Shown here: piece after piece, positions 52,471-62,103 of the stretch
Layout of the letters: every line of letters begins with the position of its first letter
How positions within the stretch are numbered: the stretch's first letter is position 1
Assembly: GCF_012641405.1 (NCBI RefSeq)
Contig: NZ_JABAII010000021.1
Span: 1 to 64,000, forward strand
Length of the DNA: 64,000 bases
Source of the DNA: Rhizobium sp. P40RR-XXII
GTDB lineage: Bacteria > Pseudomonadota > Alphaproteobacteria > Rhizobiales > Rhizobiaceae
Direction of reading: 5' to 3'
Position numbers and translations under genes: made by a program
The notes under the pieces: generated by a model
Seen by the model: only the letters and a program-made list of their open reading frames with translations
The model's database searches: none
Told to the model about the DNA's origin: nothing

Positions 52471-53463
52471 CTATTTCGGCGTCGTACTCCTCGGGTCCGC
52501 GAACATGCGGCCCAACTTCGCGTCGCGATGCAGCGTAAGCAGCCGTCCGAGAGCTTCCTTTGGTGCGCGAGCCCCCGGATGCCGCAGCACTTCAGCTGAA
52601 AGCTGCTGGCCGAAAGGCACTGCGTCACGCAGCGTCATCCCGCCAATACGGGCCGCCAGATAACCTGCGTTGAAGGCGTCGCCGGCCCCTGTCGTGTCCC
52701 TGATCATTGCAACTTTGGGAGTCGCCATCTCGCCGCTCTCGTTGCCTGCGGCGAAGGTAATCGCATGCGCGCCATTCTTGACGATAATCTCCTTCCCTCC
52801 CTCAGCTTCGATCCTTGCAATGGTGTCGGCCGGGGACTTGTCGCCCCACAGAGCGGCCTCGTCGTCGAAACTCGGGAGTACGATATCGCTGAGCGCAAGC
52901 ATGTCTTGAATGCTTTGCCGCGCGTGCTCGGGCGACGCCCAAAGCCTCGGGCGGACATTCGGATCGAAGGAGACGACTGCGCCTGCGTCACGAGCCCGCG
53001 CAACGGCATCAAGCAGTGTTCGGCGACCGTTTTCAGGCAAAATAGCCAGCGTTATCCCTGAAACATGGATGAGGTCTGCGCCACTCATCGCCACCGACAG
53101 CTCCGCCGGATCATCGGCGAGATGCGCGGCTGCCGAATCCTTTCGCCAGTAATGGAAGCTGCGCTCAACGCCGTCCAGCTCAATGACGTAGAGTCCCATT
53201 GTCCGCGTGGAATCTCGCGAGATGACCGCCGTATCGAACCCATCTGCGCGTAGCTCTTCGACGAACCGGCCAGAAAGACCGTCGATCCCTACCCTCGTCA
53301 CGAAGGCCACACTCGCCGCGACACCCAGCAAATGCGCCATATGCCATGCTGTATTGAATGTGTCACCGGCGTAAGCGAAGCGAAACATGTTCGCTCCATC
53401 AGGCGCCATTTCGATCATCGCCTCACCGATGGCGACAATTCTTCTCGATACAAACTCCACCAT
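52471..53463 (-). CDS. kdgK: PfkB-family 2-keto-3-deoxygluconate kinase
   Basis: The 330-residue product has PfkB signature 1 (FAYAGDTFNTAWHMAHLLG), the catalytic/anion-hole DTTGAGDAFNAGYLA near the C-terminus, and SFDPNVRPRLW. These fit KDG kinases, which make 2-keto-3-deoxy-6-phosphogluconate. GAGG lies eight bases before the ATG at 53463, and the upstream gene stops 10 bp away. A 78-bp piece of a near-identical gene lies at 47272-47349. No KDPG aldolase is adjacent except the class I aldolase. Confidence 0.88.
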   Translation of the reverse strand: MVEFVSRRIVAIGEAMIEMAPDGANMFRFAYAGDTFNTAWHMAHLLGVAASVAFVTRVGIDGLSGRFVEELRADGFDTAVISRDSTRTMGLYVIELDGVERSFHYWRKDSAAAHLADDPAELSVAMSGADLIHVSGITLAILPENGRRTLLDAVARARDAGAVVSFDPNVRPRLWASPEHARQSIQDMLALSDIVLPSFDDEAALWGDKSPADTIARIEAEGGKEIIVKNGAHAITFAAGNESGEMATPKVAMIRDTTGAGDAFNAGYLAARIGGMTLRDAVPFGQQLSAEVLRHPGARAPKEALGRLLTLHRDAKLGRMFADPRSTTPK

Positions 53464-53473
53464 CCGGGCAACC

Positions 53474-55555
53474 TCAGCGAGTCTCGAGATCGTAGATGCG
53501 CCCGGTGAGCCAGGCAGGCCAGTCCCGTTCGAAGAAGCATTTGGCGCTTTCGTCAAACGTCCGGTTCCGGCGAGTGTGGATATCGAAGCCCTCGGTGCTC
53601 ATTCGCACCACAATTTGCTCCCGACGATGCTCTTCGCGTTCCTTCCGGAAGCGAAGTTCCTCGAGCGGACCCGACTTGGAAAGAGGCAAGGAGTCACCGT
53701 TGCGATCGCAGATCGCCCGCGCGCCGCGACTGCCTCCGCCATTTGCGATGAAGAAATCCAAGGCGGCGAGGACAGCTTCGGATGCGATCGCCATCTGATA
53801 CCATTGAACGGCGCGGGTCGCCTCTGCGGCCCGGTCGTAAGTTATTCCATGTTCGCCGATGCGCTTGTTGAGCAGTCGTGCCTCTTGCAGTGCGTCAGTG
53901 ACGTTGCCCGGATCGCAGATCAAACCAGCCTTATCGCTCATGCGCGCCTGCACCTCGCTGCGGACCGCCTTTACCGTCAGTTCGCTGTCGGAGCGAAGGA
54001 GCGCGCTGATTTCGGCCATGCCCTGCTCGGCAGCAATCCTGATGTCAGCTCCGGGGGGCGTCCGGGCTTTCTGGCTGGCAGATATGTGCTCTGCGACGCG
54101 TGTACCGAAAACCTGTCCGGCATTGAGTGCAGCACCTCCGGGACGGGTAACACCATGGGTTCCGGCGGCCTCACCGATCGCGTAGCAACCGGCAAGGTTG
54201 CTGCGCCCCCAGGTGTCGACCATGATCCCTCCGTTCATATGCTGATTGTTCACAGCGAACTCCAGCGGCTGCTCGGCAATGTCGATCTTGTAGCGGCGGT
54301 AGAGCTCGATCGAAAGCGGGTTCATGTGCCGGAGACGATCGATCGGCATCTCCTGGATCGCCCCTGCATTGCCAAGATACTGACTTGCGTCGTAGTCAAG
54401 CCGTGCAAGCGAAAACGGCAGGTCGCCGGGGACAGGCAGTGGGTTCCTGTTGAAATCCATGAAAACCTGACGCCCTGCAATGGTCTCTCGATAGATGGCG
54501 AGATCCACGAGGCTCGATCCGAAATCGAGCATGCGGGTGGAATGGAATGGCCACTGGTAGCCTTTCCGGAATACGTTCGATGCTAGTTCCTGGGTGGTCC
54601 GATAGTACCCCGCGAGGAAATGATGCTCGTTTCCTTCGGCATCTAGCGAAAAGATATGGGGAATGGCCTGCATATAGGTGCCGGAAAGATTCCAAGGGAA
54701 TCCTTCCCGGCGAGTGCCAATTCCGAATTGGCTCTCCGTCAGGTTCACCAGCTCGATGCCCGCCTCAAGCGCCAAGCCCAAAGAGCCGAAGCAGCCGTTC
54801 GGATAGACGCTGTCCCGATAGAGTTCCCCGGGTCCGCCGGCGGCGAGTACCAGGACGTTGCAGACGAAGAGAGTCAAGCCAAGGAGATTCTTCTCGGCTC
54901 GATGGCCCGCCTTCATGACGAGCACGCCGCAAACGCGGCCTGCGGCCCCCTGCTCTTCCTTTAGGATCTTCACCACCGTTGCATGGTTGTAGAACGGAAT
55001 CCCCAGACGTATTGCCTCTTCGGCCAGCACCTTGACCATCAGCCTCGACGTTCTTGGTCCGCAGCTCGTCGCGCGACCGACCTCGTCGTGATCCGTCTGA
55101 TATCGCAACGTCCCGCCAAGTGGCTCCTGCGGAAGTCGAAGGCCGAGGAACTGCAGCGACGCCATCATACGCGGGGAGCCGACCGCCTCCACGTAAGCCG
55201 TGTCCTCGTCCATCGCGCCGCCCGCCCGGATTGCCCGCGCCATCGCCTTATAATTATCTCCTTGATCAGCGGTATTTGCAGTGTGCAGCGTCTGCTTGTC
55301 GGAGCCGGAACAAGCGGACGTGCCGCCCCATGCGCTTTGGCTGACGATCGCCACATCGTCGCCGCGCCGCTTCAGTTCGACCGCTGCACGCAGCCCCGCC
55401 GCGCCAGATCCGACGATGACGCAGCCGGCTCGATATACGGGCACATCGATGCCCGCCAGGCGGACTATCTCCGAGGACATTGCCTCCGGGGACAGTCGCG
55501 GCATGTCGACATCCGTGAGCGCGTCGAGGATGTGTTGCGGAACATCGATGGTCAT
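53474..55555 (-). CDS. FAD-dependent oxidoreductase of the succinate dehydrogenase/fumarate reductase flavoprotein type
   Basis: The 693-residue product has a dinucleotide-binding motif (GCVIVGSGAAGLRAA near residue 45), SQSAWGGTSACSGSDKQT, and the family's C-terminal FAD/active-site block CYAIGEAAGTHGVTRPGGAALNAGQ near residue 470. It is longer and more divergent than true SdhA and stands without iron-sulfur or membrane subunits. In this operon it probably oxidises a sugar or keto-acid intermediate. The partner electron acceptor is unknown. Confidence 0.85.
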   Translation of the reverse strand: MTIDVPQHILDALTDVDMPRLSPEAMSSEIVRLAGIDVPVYRAGCVIVGSGAAGLRAAVELKRRGDDVAIVSQSAWGGTSACSGSDKQTLHTANTADQGDNYKAMARAIRAGGAMDEDTAYVEAVGSPRMMASLQFLGLRLPQEPLGGTLRYQTDHDEVGRATSCGPRTSRLMVKVLAEEAIRLGIPFYNHATVVKILKEEQGAAGRVCGVLVMKAGHRAEKNLLGLTLFVCNVLVLAAGGPGELYRDSVYPNGCFGSLGLALEAGIELVNLTESQFGIGTRREGFPWNLSGTYMQAIPHIFSLDAEGNEHHFLAGYYRTTQELASNVFRKGYQWPFHSTRMLDFGSSLVDLAIYRETIAGRQVFMDFNRNPLPVPGDLPFSLARLDYDASQYLGNAGAIQEMPIDRLRHMNPLSIELYRRYKIDIAEQPLEFAVNNQHMNGGIMVDTWGRSNLAGCYAIGEAAGTHGVTRPGGAALNAGQVFGTRVAEHISASQKARTPPGADIRIAAEQGMAEISALLRSDSELTVKAVRSEVQARMSDKAGLICDPGNVTDALQEARLLNKRIGEHGITYDRAAEATRAVQWYQMAIASEAVLAALDFFIANGGGSRGARAICDRNGDSLPLSKSGPLEELRFRKEREEHRREQIVVRMSTEGFDIHTRRNRTFDESAKCFFERDWPAWLTGRIYDLETR

Positions 55556-55582
55556 TGGCGCAGGTCCTTGCGAGGTCTTGGC

Positions 55583-56752
55583 TCAGGAGAGCGGGATGTC
55601 GATCCAGCGCTTCAGGCGCGAGGATTCCATGCAGGCGTCGACGATCTGGCAGATATGATGACCGTTTTCGAACGTTGGCCACATCGGTGTGTTCGTGGTG
55701 ATCGACTTCACCACCTCGGCGGCTTCGATAATCTTGCTCTCGTTGTACCCGAGGGCGAAGTTCGGAAGCGGTAGGAACGCCCTGAAGGTCGGGTTTTCAG
55801 GCCCGACGTCGATCTCGCGGAAGCCACTTCGTCCGGCACGGTCGTCGTTCGTGTAGAAGCGCAAGCGGTTCACCTCGTCATAGGTGTAGGCAATGCTGCC
55901 TTTTGTTCCATAGATTTCGTAGGTCTGCATGAACTTGCGGCCGGTGGCGACACGGCTGAAGTCGACGATCCCCGCAGCACCATTTTCGAAGCGACAGAGC
56001 AGGTTCGTGGCGTCGGGATTGGTAATCTCTGCCCACTTCTCATCGCCTTTGAGCTTGACCTGCTCGCCGTATGCAAGCCCTTCCACCACAGGCCGGCTGG
56101 CCGTGACGATCAGGTTGTCGGCAATCAAAGAGCTGACGCGACCCACCAGAAACTCCATGAAGCTGAAGATGTGCGAGCCGGTGTCACCGACGATACCCGT
56201 CGGGGCCACTTTGCCGTCGGCGCGCCACATGAATGGTGCCATCGGGTCGCCGTACATATCGACGTGCTGACAGCCCTTGAACATCTCGATCTCGCCGATT
56301 TCCCCTGCCTGGATGATCTCCTTGGCGAGGTCGTGCACCGGATTGCGGGGGAACGCGTGGCCGACTCTCGTGATGACGCCCTTCTCTCGGGCGATATCGG
56401 CAAGCTCGCGAGCCTCTTTGGCGGTATTCGCCAGCGGCTTCTCGCAGTACACGTGCTTGTCGGCGATCAGTGCAGCTTTGGCTACCTCGTAGTGCAGGCT
56501 GTCGGGCAGGCATATGTCGATCAGGTCGATTTCCGGGTCGTTTACCGCCTGTTGCCAGTTCTGCAGGATCTTCGCGCCGGGGGCCCGTCGGGCAAGATCT
56601 TCGGCCGCGGCCGGATTTGCCTCGACGATCGCGACGACGCGCGCGGTCCCTCCGGAGGGACCGAGGAAATGAGGAAAGGTCTGGTAGGCCATCGTGTGGA
56701 TCTTGCCCATCCAGCCCGAGCCGCCCAGCACAGCCACCTTGACTTCGCCCAT
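55583..56752 (-). CDS. Gfo/Idh/MocA-family sugar dehydrogenase
   Basis: The 389-residue product has the N-terminal Rossmann motif VAVLGGSGWMGKIH, the family motif YCEKPLANT (catalytic Lys) near residue 95 and GDTGSHIFSF near 190 (the active His is in the usual position). The ATG at 56752 follows GGGAG. Members oxidise or reduce sugars, often at C3, with a bound NAD(P). Here it would act on the sugar imported by the operon's transporter. Confidence 0.9.
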   Translation of the reverse strand: MGEVKVAVLGGSGWMGKIHTMAYQTFPHFLGPSGGTARVVAIVEANPAAAEDLARRAPGAKILQNWQQAVNDPEIDLIDICLPDSLHYEVAKAALIADKHVYCEKPLANTAKEARELADIAREKGVITRVGHAFPRNPVHDLAKEIIQAGEIGEIEMFKGCQHVDMYGDPMAPFMWRADGKVAPTGIVGDTGSHIFSFMEFLVGRVSSLIADNLIVTASRPVVEGLAYGEQVKLKGDEKWAEITNPDATNLLCRFENGAAGIVDFSRVATGRKFMQTYEIYGTKGSIAYTYDEVNRLRFYTNDDRAGRSGFREIDVGPENPTFRAFLPLPNFALGYNESKIIEAAEVVKSITTNTPMWPTFENGHHICQIVDACMESSRLKRWIDIPLS

Positions 56753-56840
56753 TGCGAAAACTCCCTTGAAATCCGGCCCGTTCACGACCGGTCGCTGATA
56801 TTCATCTGTTCCCCGCGGTTACGGAGGCGTGACGTGTTTC

Positions 56841-58496
56841 CTACCGGACGCCGGCGCGTGCCCTCGGGCGCGTATCGTTGCGCTCGTATGAAAAGATCGC
56901 CGATGGGAGTGGCGGCAGTCCTCGAATGAGGTCGGCTCCCTTCTCGCCGACCATGATCGTCGGAGCATTGGTGTTGCAGGAGGGAACACGCGGCATGATC
57001 GAGGAATCGCACACGCGCAGTCCCTCGAGCCCATGGACCTTGAGATCGAGGCCGACGACGGCGTCGTGCCCCGTGCCCATCTTGCACGTCCCGACGGGAT
57101 GGTGGTCCGTCTTGGCATTGGCGCAGCCGTATTCGAAAAGCTGCTCGTCGGTCGTGACCTTCGGGCCGGGAAGACGCTCGGCCAGGACGAACGGCTTGAG
57201 GGCGTCCTGCTGCATGATTTCGCGCGCAATCTTCAGGCCTTCGACAGACATCTTCCTGTCGTGCGGGTCCGACCAGTAGTTCGGATCGATGAGGGGTGCT
57301 GCCGCGGGATCGGACGAAGACAGGCGGACCGTCCCACGTGATCTCGGGTGAAGGTAAGCGGAATTCAGCGTGACGCCCGCGTTCTTCAAGCGCTCGACGC
57401 CAGCCTCGATGCCGGATCCGAGACCCAGATGGAACTGGATGTCCGGCGAGCGAGCATCGGGCTCGGCGTACCAGAAGCCGCCTGTCTCAAAAAGCGACGA
57501 TGCAACAGGGCCGGTACGGAAGAGCACATACTCCATGCCCGCCCAGAGTGTGCGATGCAGTTTCGCCACGCCGTCATACGTGTGGTCGCCAGTGCATTCG
57601 GCGATGACGAACAGATCGAGATGATCCTGCAGGTTGCCGCCGACGCCCGGGAGGTCGTGAAGTACCTTCACACCTACGGAACGCAAATGATCGCCGGGAC
57701 CGATGCCCGACTGAAGAAGCAGCTTCGGCGAGCCAATCGCTCCCGAGGAGACCAGGACTTCCCGCTCGGCACGAACGATCTCCGGGCCGCTTCCGCCTGC
57801 GATCTCAACGCCCACGGCGCGGTTGCCTTCCAGCACGATGCGCGAGACGCGCGCGCCGGTGCGGACTTTCAGGTTGCTGCGGTTCTTGATCGGGGAAATG
57901 TACGCCATGGACGCCGAAGAACGGCGATGATCGCGCTGCGTGACCTGGTAAAAGCCAACACCGGCCTGCTGTCGGCCGTTGAAGTCCGGGTTGTACGGAA
58001 TACCCAGTTCCTGTCCCGCGCGGATATAGGCGTCGCAAATGGGTAGCGGCGCGGCCGGCATGGATACGCCGAGCGGACCGCCGTAGGAGTGGTAGTCGTC
58101 GCAGAAGCGCTGATTGTCTTCGGCGCGTTTGAAGTAAGGAAGGATCGAGCGATAGTCCCACCCCTCGCAACCGTCTTCGCTCGCCCAAAGATCGTAGTCG
58201 GCGGAATTTCCGCGAGTGTAGAGCTGCGCGTTGATCGATGAGCCGCCGCCGATGACCTTGGCCTGCGTATACCGGAGGATCCTGCCGTTCATGTGCTTTT
58301 GAGGCACCGTGTGCCAGCCCCAGCTCGCGACGCCCTTGGTCATCTTTGCGAAGCCGGCGGGCATATGAAACAGTGGGTTCCAATCGCCGCCGCCCGCTTC
58401 CAGCAGGAGCACGTTGACGTTTGGGTCTTCGCTGAGCCGGTTCGCAAGCACGCACCCGGCCGGACCAGCTCCCGTGATAATGTAGTCGAAACGCAT
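56841..58496 (-). CDS. GMC oxidoreductase (choline dehydrogenase type)
   Basis: The 551-residue product has the FAD motif GAGPAGCVLANRLSEDP, the GMC signature 1 region RYTQAKVIGGGSSINAQLYTRG, signature 2 SSGAIGSPKLLLQSGIGP, and the active-site pair H-H in HHPVGTCKMG and Asn in CNTNAPTIMVGEKGADLI. It oxidises a primary or secondary hydroxyl. It lies between the Gfo/Idh gene and a second, unlike GMC gene. Confidence 0.92.
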   Translation of the reverse strand: MRFDYIITGAGPAGCVLANRLSEDPNVNVLLLEAGGGDWNPLFHMPAGFAKMTKGVASWGWHTVPQKHMNGRILRYTQAKVIGGGSSINAQLYTRGNSADYDLWASEDGCEGWDYRSILPYFKRAEDNQRFCDDYHSYGGPLGVSMPAAPLPICDAYIRAGQELGIPYNPDFNGRQQAGVGFYQVTQRDHRRSSASMAYISPIKNRSNLKVRTGARVSRIVLEGNRAVGVEIAGGSGPEIVRAEREVLVSSGAIGSPKLLLQSGIGPGDHLRSVGVKVLHDLPGVGGNLQDHLDLFVIAECTGDHTYDGVAKLHRTLWAGMEYVLFRTGPVASSLFETGGFWYAEPDARSPDIQFHLGLGSGIEAGVERLKNAGVTLNSAYLHPRSRGTVRLSSSDPAAAPLIDPNYWSDPHDRKMSVEGLKIAREIMQQDALKPFVLAERLPGPKVTTDEQLFEYGCANAKTDHHPVGTCKMGTGHDAVVGLDLKVHGLEGLRVCDSSIMPRVPSCNTNAPTIMVGEKGADLIRGLPPLPSAIFSYERNDTRPRARAGVR

Positions 58497-58500
58497 TTTG

Positions 58501-60024
58501 CTAATCCTGTTGGATGCGAGAGAACGAGAGATCCTGCGAGGCTATGTGGTCCGCCACGCGAAGCGCCTGGCTTGCCACCGTAAGGGCGGGGTTCACCGCG
58601 GCCGATGTCGGCAGGAAACTGGCGTCCACGACGAAGAGATTACTGTGGTCGTAAGAACGGCAGTATACGTCCAGTGGTGCGGAGGCAGGATCGTTTCCGA
58701 TCCTGATTGTTCCGCACTGGTGCGACGGTGTGCGCTTGTCGAACGCTCTGGCCAGCACGATCGGGAATCCGATCGACTTCAGGATTTGCTTCAGTTTCGC
58801 GACGAGTGCGAGGTGAGCTCCCCAGTTTGTCCGCTGCCACTGCAGGATGACGCGATCGCCATCGACCATGACCCGGCTCTCGGGATTGGGTATGTCCTCG
58901 CTCATCGCATAGAAGTCGATTGCGTGGCCCGTTACGAGATTGAGCAACCATTCCGGCGCGCTTGGGAGGGATCCCTTGAGGATCTTGGCAGACACGCGTC
59001 CGAGGAGTTGCACGTTGCCGAGAGGAAAACCTCCGTCTCCATCTGAAAGATAGAAATCGTTGAACGCGAACGTCTTCTGATAGACGGACGTGTTCCGGAA
59101 GGTCGGCGAAACGCCGATCACGGCCGAAGCGTTGTGGTTCATGAAGTTCCGTCCGACCTGGTCGGAGGAATTCGCAAGGCCGTTCCTGTAGCGGTCGCTT
59201 GCCGAGCGCAGCAGCAGGACCGACGACTGAACGGCACCCGCGGACAAGATGACGATTTTCGGGGCCACGGAAAGCGTCTGTCCGTCCCTGACGAAGACGA
59301 CTTTCTCAATCTTACCGCCTTGGCCGGTCTCTAGCCGAACCGCGCGCGAGTTCGTTTGGAGGGCGACATTCGGATGCTTCATCGCGATGGAAAGCGCCGC
59401 CGTTTCGGCATCCATCTTGCCGTCCTTGGAATTCGGATGGGCATCCCACGGTGTCTTCGCCTTGGCCAGCCAGGTGTCGATGTCGATGCCAAGTGGCAGC
59501 GAAGATGGGTGCAGCCCCTTTCTCTTGAGACGCGCTCTCACGGCGGAGATGGGAGCTTCATCCGGAACCGGCGGGTATTCGTATCCGAGAGAATGGTGCG
59601 GCTCCGTCGGATCTTCGCCGAGAGTGCCGCGAACCCTGTACATGCGCTCCGCACGACTGTACCAGGGCTCCAAGACCTCGTATGGAAACGGCCACGCCGG
59701 AGAAACGCCTTCCCGATGCTTGAGAATCCCGAAGTCCTCCTTTCGGTAGCGAGACAGCACCGCGCCGTAGAATTTCGAGTTCCCGCCCACGTTATAGTAG
59801 TTGCCGGGATTGAAGCCTTTTCCATCGGCTTCGTACCACGTCTCCTTCGGTCGGAAGTGTCCGCGTTGGAAGATAGCTCGTTGATCGCGATTCACCGGCA
59901 GGTCGGCTATGTGATCGCCGGCTTCCAGGATGAGGATCTGGGCGCCGCTCGCGGCTAGACCGGCCGCCACGGTCGATCCGCCCACTCCTGAGCCGATGAT
60001 GACGATATCGGGTGTGACGTTCAT
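58501..60024 (-). CDS. GMC-type oxidoreductase (glucose/gluconate dehydrogenase-like)
   Basis: The 507-residue product begins DIVIIGSGVGGSTVAAGLAASG, has YYNVGGNSKFYGA near residue 82, and ends with SHQCGTIRIG and VNPALTVASQALRVADHI, the His/Asn active-site blocks of the pyranose-oxidising GMC branch. AGGA lies upstream of the ATG at 60024; the frame is open to 60249 but that part overlaps the ATPase gene. It differs in sequence from the GMC gene next to it, so two separate oxidations are likely. Confidence 0.88.
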   Translation of the reverse strand: MNVTPDIVIIGSGVGGSTVAAGLAASGAQILILEAGDHIADLPVNRDQRAIFQRGHFRPKETWYEADGKGFNPGNYYNVGGNSKFYGAVLSRYRKEDFGILKHREGVSPAWPFPYEVLEPWYSRAERMYRVRGTLGEDPTEPHHSLGYEYPPVPDEAPISAVRARLKRKGLHPSSLPLGIDIDTWLAKAKTPWDAHPNSKDGKMDAETAALSIAMKHPNVALQTNSRAVRLETGQGGKIEKVVFVRDGQTLSVAPKIVILSAGAVQSSVLLLRSASDRYRNGLANSSDQVGRNFMNHNASAVIGVSPTFRNTSVYQKTFAFNDFYLSDGDGGFPLGNVQLLGRVSAKILKGSLPSAPEWLLNLVTGHAIDFYAMSEDIPNPESRVMVDGDRVILQWQRTNWGAHLALVAKLKQILKSIGFPIVLARAFDKRTPSHQCGTIRIGNDPASAPLDVYCRSYDHSNLFVVDASFLPTSAAVNPALTVASQALRVADHIASQDLSFSRIQQD

Positions 60025-60037
60025 TTCAATTCCTGTC

Positions 60038-61153
60038 CTACGCGATCCGGACCTGGGTCTGCGGATCGAAGAAGACGGCCTTGTCGAGGTTGAACGCGAG
60101 GCGTGCCGTTTCGCCCGCCTTGATCCGGGCATCGGCCCGCAGTCGCGCCACCACTTCCTTGCCACCCAGCTTGGTGACCGCGAAAGTGTCCGATCCGGCC
60201 GGCTCGACGACCTCGATAAGGCAATCGTTCTCCGCGACGCTCTGCGCATTTCGGTCGGCGCCTTCCGGGTCGGTTAGGGCTTCGGGACGGATGCCGAAGA
60301 CAACATTGCGGTCCGCGTAGGTTGCCAAAGACATCATGCTCGGTGCAATCGGGAGCTTCATCGCCTCTCCCGCTGTTCGCTCCAGCGAAACGGCGAGACC
60401 GTTCGAATCCTTCAGGATCTTGCCTGAAAGGAGGTTCATGGCCGGCGACCCCATGAAATCGGCGACGAACATGTTTGCCGGATTATTGTAGATTTCCGCG
60501 GGCGTGCCGAACTGCTGGACAATGCCTTCCTTCATGACGGCGATCTTCGTTGCAAGCGTCATGGCCTCGATCTGATCATGCGTGACGTAGACGATCGTCT
60601 TGCCGGTCGCCTGGTGAAGGCGCTTGATTTCGGTGCGCATGTCGACGCGAAGCTTGGCATCGAGGTTCGACAATGGCTCGTCAAAGAGAAAGAGCTTCGG
60701 GTCACGGACCAGGGCACGGCCCATTGCCACGCGCTGTCTTTGGCCGCCCGAGAGCTGGCTCGGCTTGCGATCGAGCAGATGGCCGATCTGCAGCACCTTG
60801 GCGACCTTGTCGATTGCCTGCTTGCGCTCTTCGGCGGGCACACCGCGCATTTCCATACCGAAGGAGATGTTTCCCGCCACCGTCATGTTCGGATAGAGCG
60901 CGTAGCTCTGGAATACCATCGCGATGTCGCGCTTCGATGGGTGCAGGTCGGCGATGCTGCGGTCGTCGACGCGAATATCCCCTTCGGTGATCGTCTCGAG
61001 ACCGGCGATCGTGTTGAGCAGCGTTGACTTGCCGCAGCCGGACGGACCGACAAGCACGAGGAAGCCGCCCTTTTCCAATTCGAGGTCGATGCCCTTAAGG
61101 ATTTCCAGGGCGCCGTAGCGCTTTCTAAGACCGGAGATGTTGAGGAAAGCCAT
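60038..61153 (-). CDS. CUT1 sugar ABC transporter ATPase (UgpC/MalK type)
   Basis: The 371-residue product has Walker A GPSGCGKST, signature LSGGQRQRVAMGRAL, Walker B LFLFDEPLSNLD, switch His in YVTHDQIEA, and a C-terminal TOBE/OB region (VFGIRPEAL and GETARLAFNLDKAVFFDP) of the MalK class. AAGGATAATC precedes the ATG. It energises the importer formed by the next genes. Confidence 0.93.
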   Translation of the reverse strand: MAFLNISGLRKRYGALEILKGIDLELEKGGFLVLVGPSGCGKSTLLNTIAGLETITEGDIRVDDRSIADLHPSKRDIAMVFQSYALYPNMTVAGNISFGMEMRGVPAEERKQAIDKVAKVLQIGHLLDRKPSQLSGGQRQRVAMGRALVRDPKLFLFDEPLSNLDAKLRVDMRTEIKRLHQATGKTIVYVTHDQIEAMTLATKIAVMKEGIVQQFGTPAEIYNNPANMFVADFMGSPAMNLLSGKILKDSNGLAVSLERTAGEAMKLPIAPSMMSLATYADRNVVFGIRPEALTDPEGADRNAQSVAENDCLIEVVEPAGSDTFAVTKLGGKEVVARLRADARIKAGETARLAFNLDKAVFFDPQTQVRIA

Positions 61154-61158
61154 TGTGA

Positions 61159-62103
61159 TTATCCTTTGACAGCGCCCGCCATCAGACCGCGAACGAAATA
61201 GCGGCCGGCGACGATATAGACGATGAGGGTCGGCATGGCGGCGATCATTGCGGCGGCCATGTTGACGTTGTACTCGACCACGCCAGTCGAGGTGTTGACG
61301 ACGTTGTTCAGGGCAACGGTCATTGGCATCGAGTCACCTGAGCCTGCGTAAGCCGACGCAAACAGGAAGTCGTTCCAAATATTGGTGAACTGGTAGATGA
61401 CCGTGACGACAATGATAGGCAGCGAGTTCGGTAGCATGATGCGGCGGAAGATCTGGAAGAAGCTTGCTCCGTCCACCTGGGCTGCGCGCACGAGTTCGTC
61501 CGGAAACGCCTCGTAGTAGTTACGGAAGAAGAGCGTCGTGAAGCCGAGACCATAGATGACGTGGACGATGACGAGATTGACGGTCGAGTTGCCGAAGCCT
61601 AACGACATGCCGATCTCGTTACGCAACGTTGCTCCGAACCGACCGAGGTTGCCAAGGATGGTCGCCATGGGGAGAAGCACCGACTGAAACGGAATGAAGC
61701 AGGCAAAAAGCATCAAACCGAAGACCAACGTGTGGCCTGGAAAACGCCACTTCGTCAGAATGTAGCCGTTCAACGCGCCCAGGATCGTGGAGATCGCCAC
61801 GGCTGGCACAACCATCTTGATCGAGTTCCAGAAGTAGCCCTTGATGCCTGTGCAAGTCAGACCGACACAGGCCTCGCCCCAGGCCTTGAACCAGGGATCG
61901 ATGGTCGGCGACTGAGGTAAGGCCAGCATGTTGCCATTCTGGATCTCGTCCATCGTCTTGAACGAGGTAACCAGCATGACGAATAGCGGCATCAGGTAGA
62001 AGATTGCGAATACGACCAGCAGGCCATAGATAATCGTGCGGTTGATCCAGCGCCCACTGGCAATGCTCCGTGATGGTGAAGACGGGGTGGAAATCGTAGT
62101 CAT
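61159..62103 (-). CDS. CUT1 sugar ABC transporter permease (MalG type)
   Basis: The 314-residue protein has six membrane segments and the coupling motif EAFPDELVRAAQVDGASFFQIFRRIMLP. A short N-terminal Ser/Thr-rich cytoplasmic part precedes the first segment. The ATG at 62103 overlaps the stop of the upstream permease gene (ATGA); the frame is open further upstream only within that gene. Confidence 0.92.
   Translation of the reverse strand: MTTISTPSSPSRSIASGRWINRTIIYGLLVVFAIFYLMPLFVMLVTSFKTMDEIQNGNMLALPQSPTIDPWFKAWGEACVGLTCTGIKGYFWNSIKMVVPAVAISTILGALNGYILTKWRFPGHTLVFGLMLFACFIPFQSVLLPMATILGNLGRFGATLRNEIGMSLGFGNSTVNLVIVHVIYGLGFTTLFFRNYYEAFPDELVRAAQVDGASFFQIFRRIMLPNSLPIIVVTVIYQFTNIWNDFLFASAYAGSGDSMPMTVALNNVVNTSTGVVEYNVNMAAAMIAAMPTLIVYIVAGRYFVRGLMAGAVKG

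Noticed and set aside
53387..54586. 399-codon plus-strand open frame opposite kdgK and the FAD oxidoreductase
   Set aside because: It spans two minus-strand genes and their junction and has no motif or ribosome-binding site.
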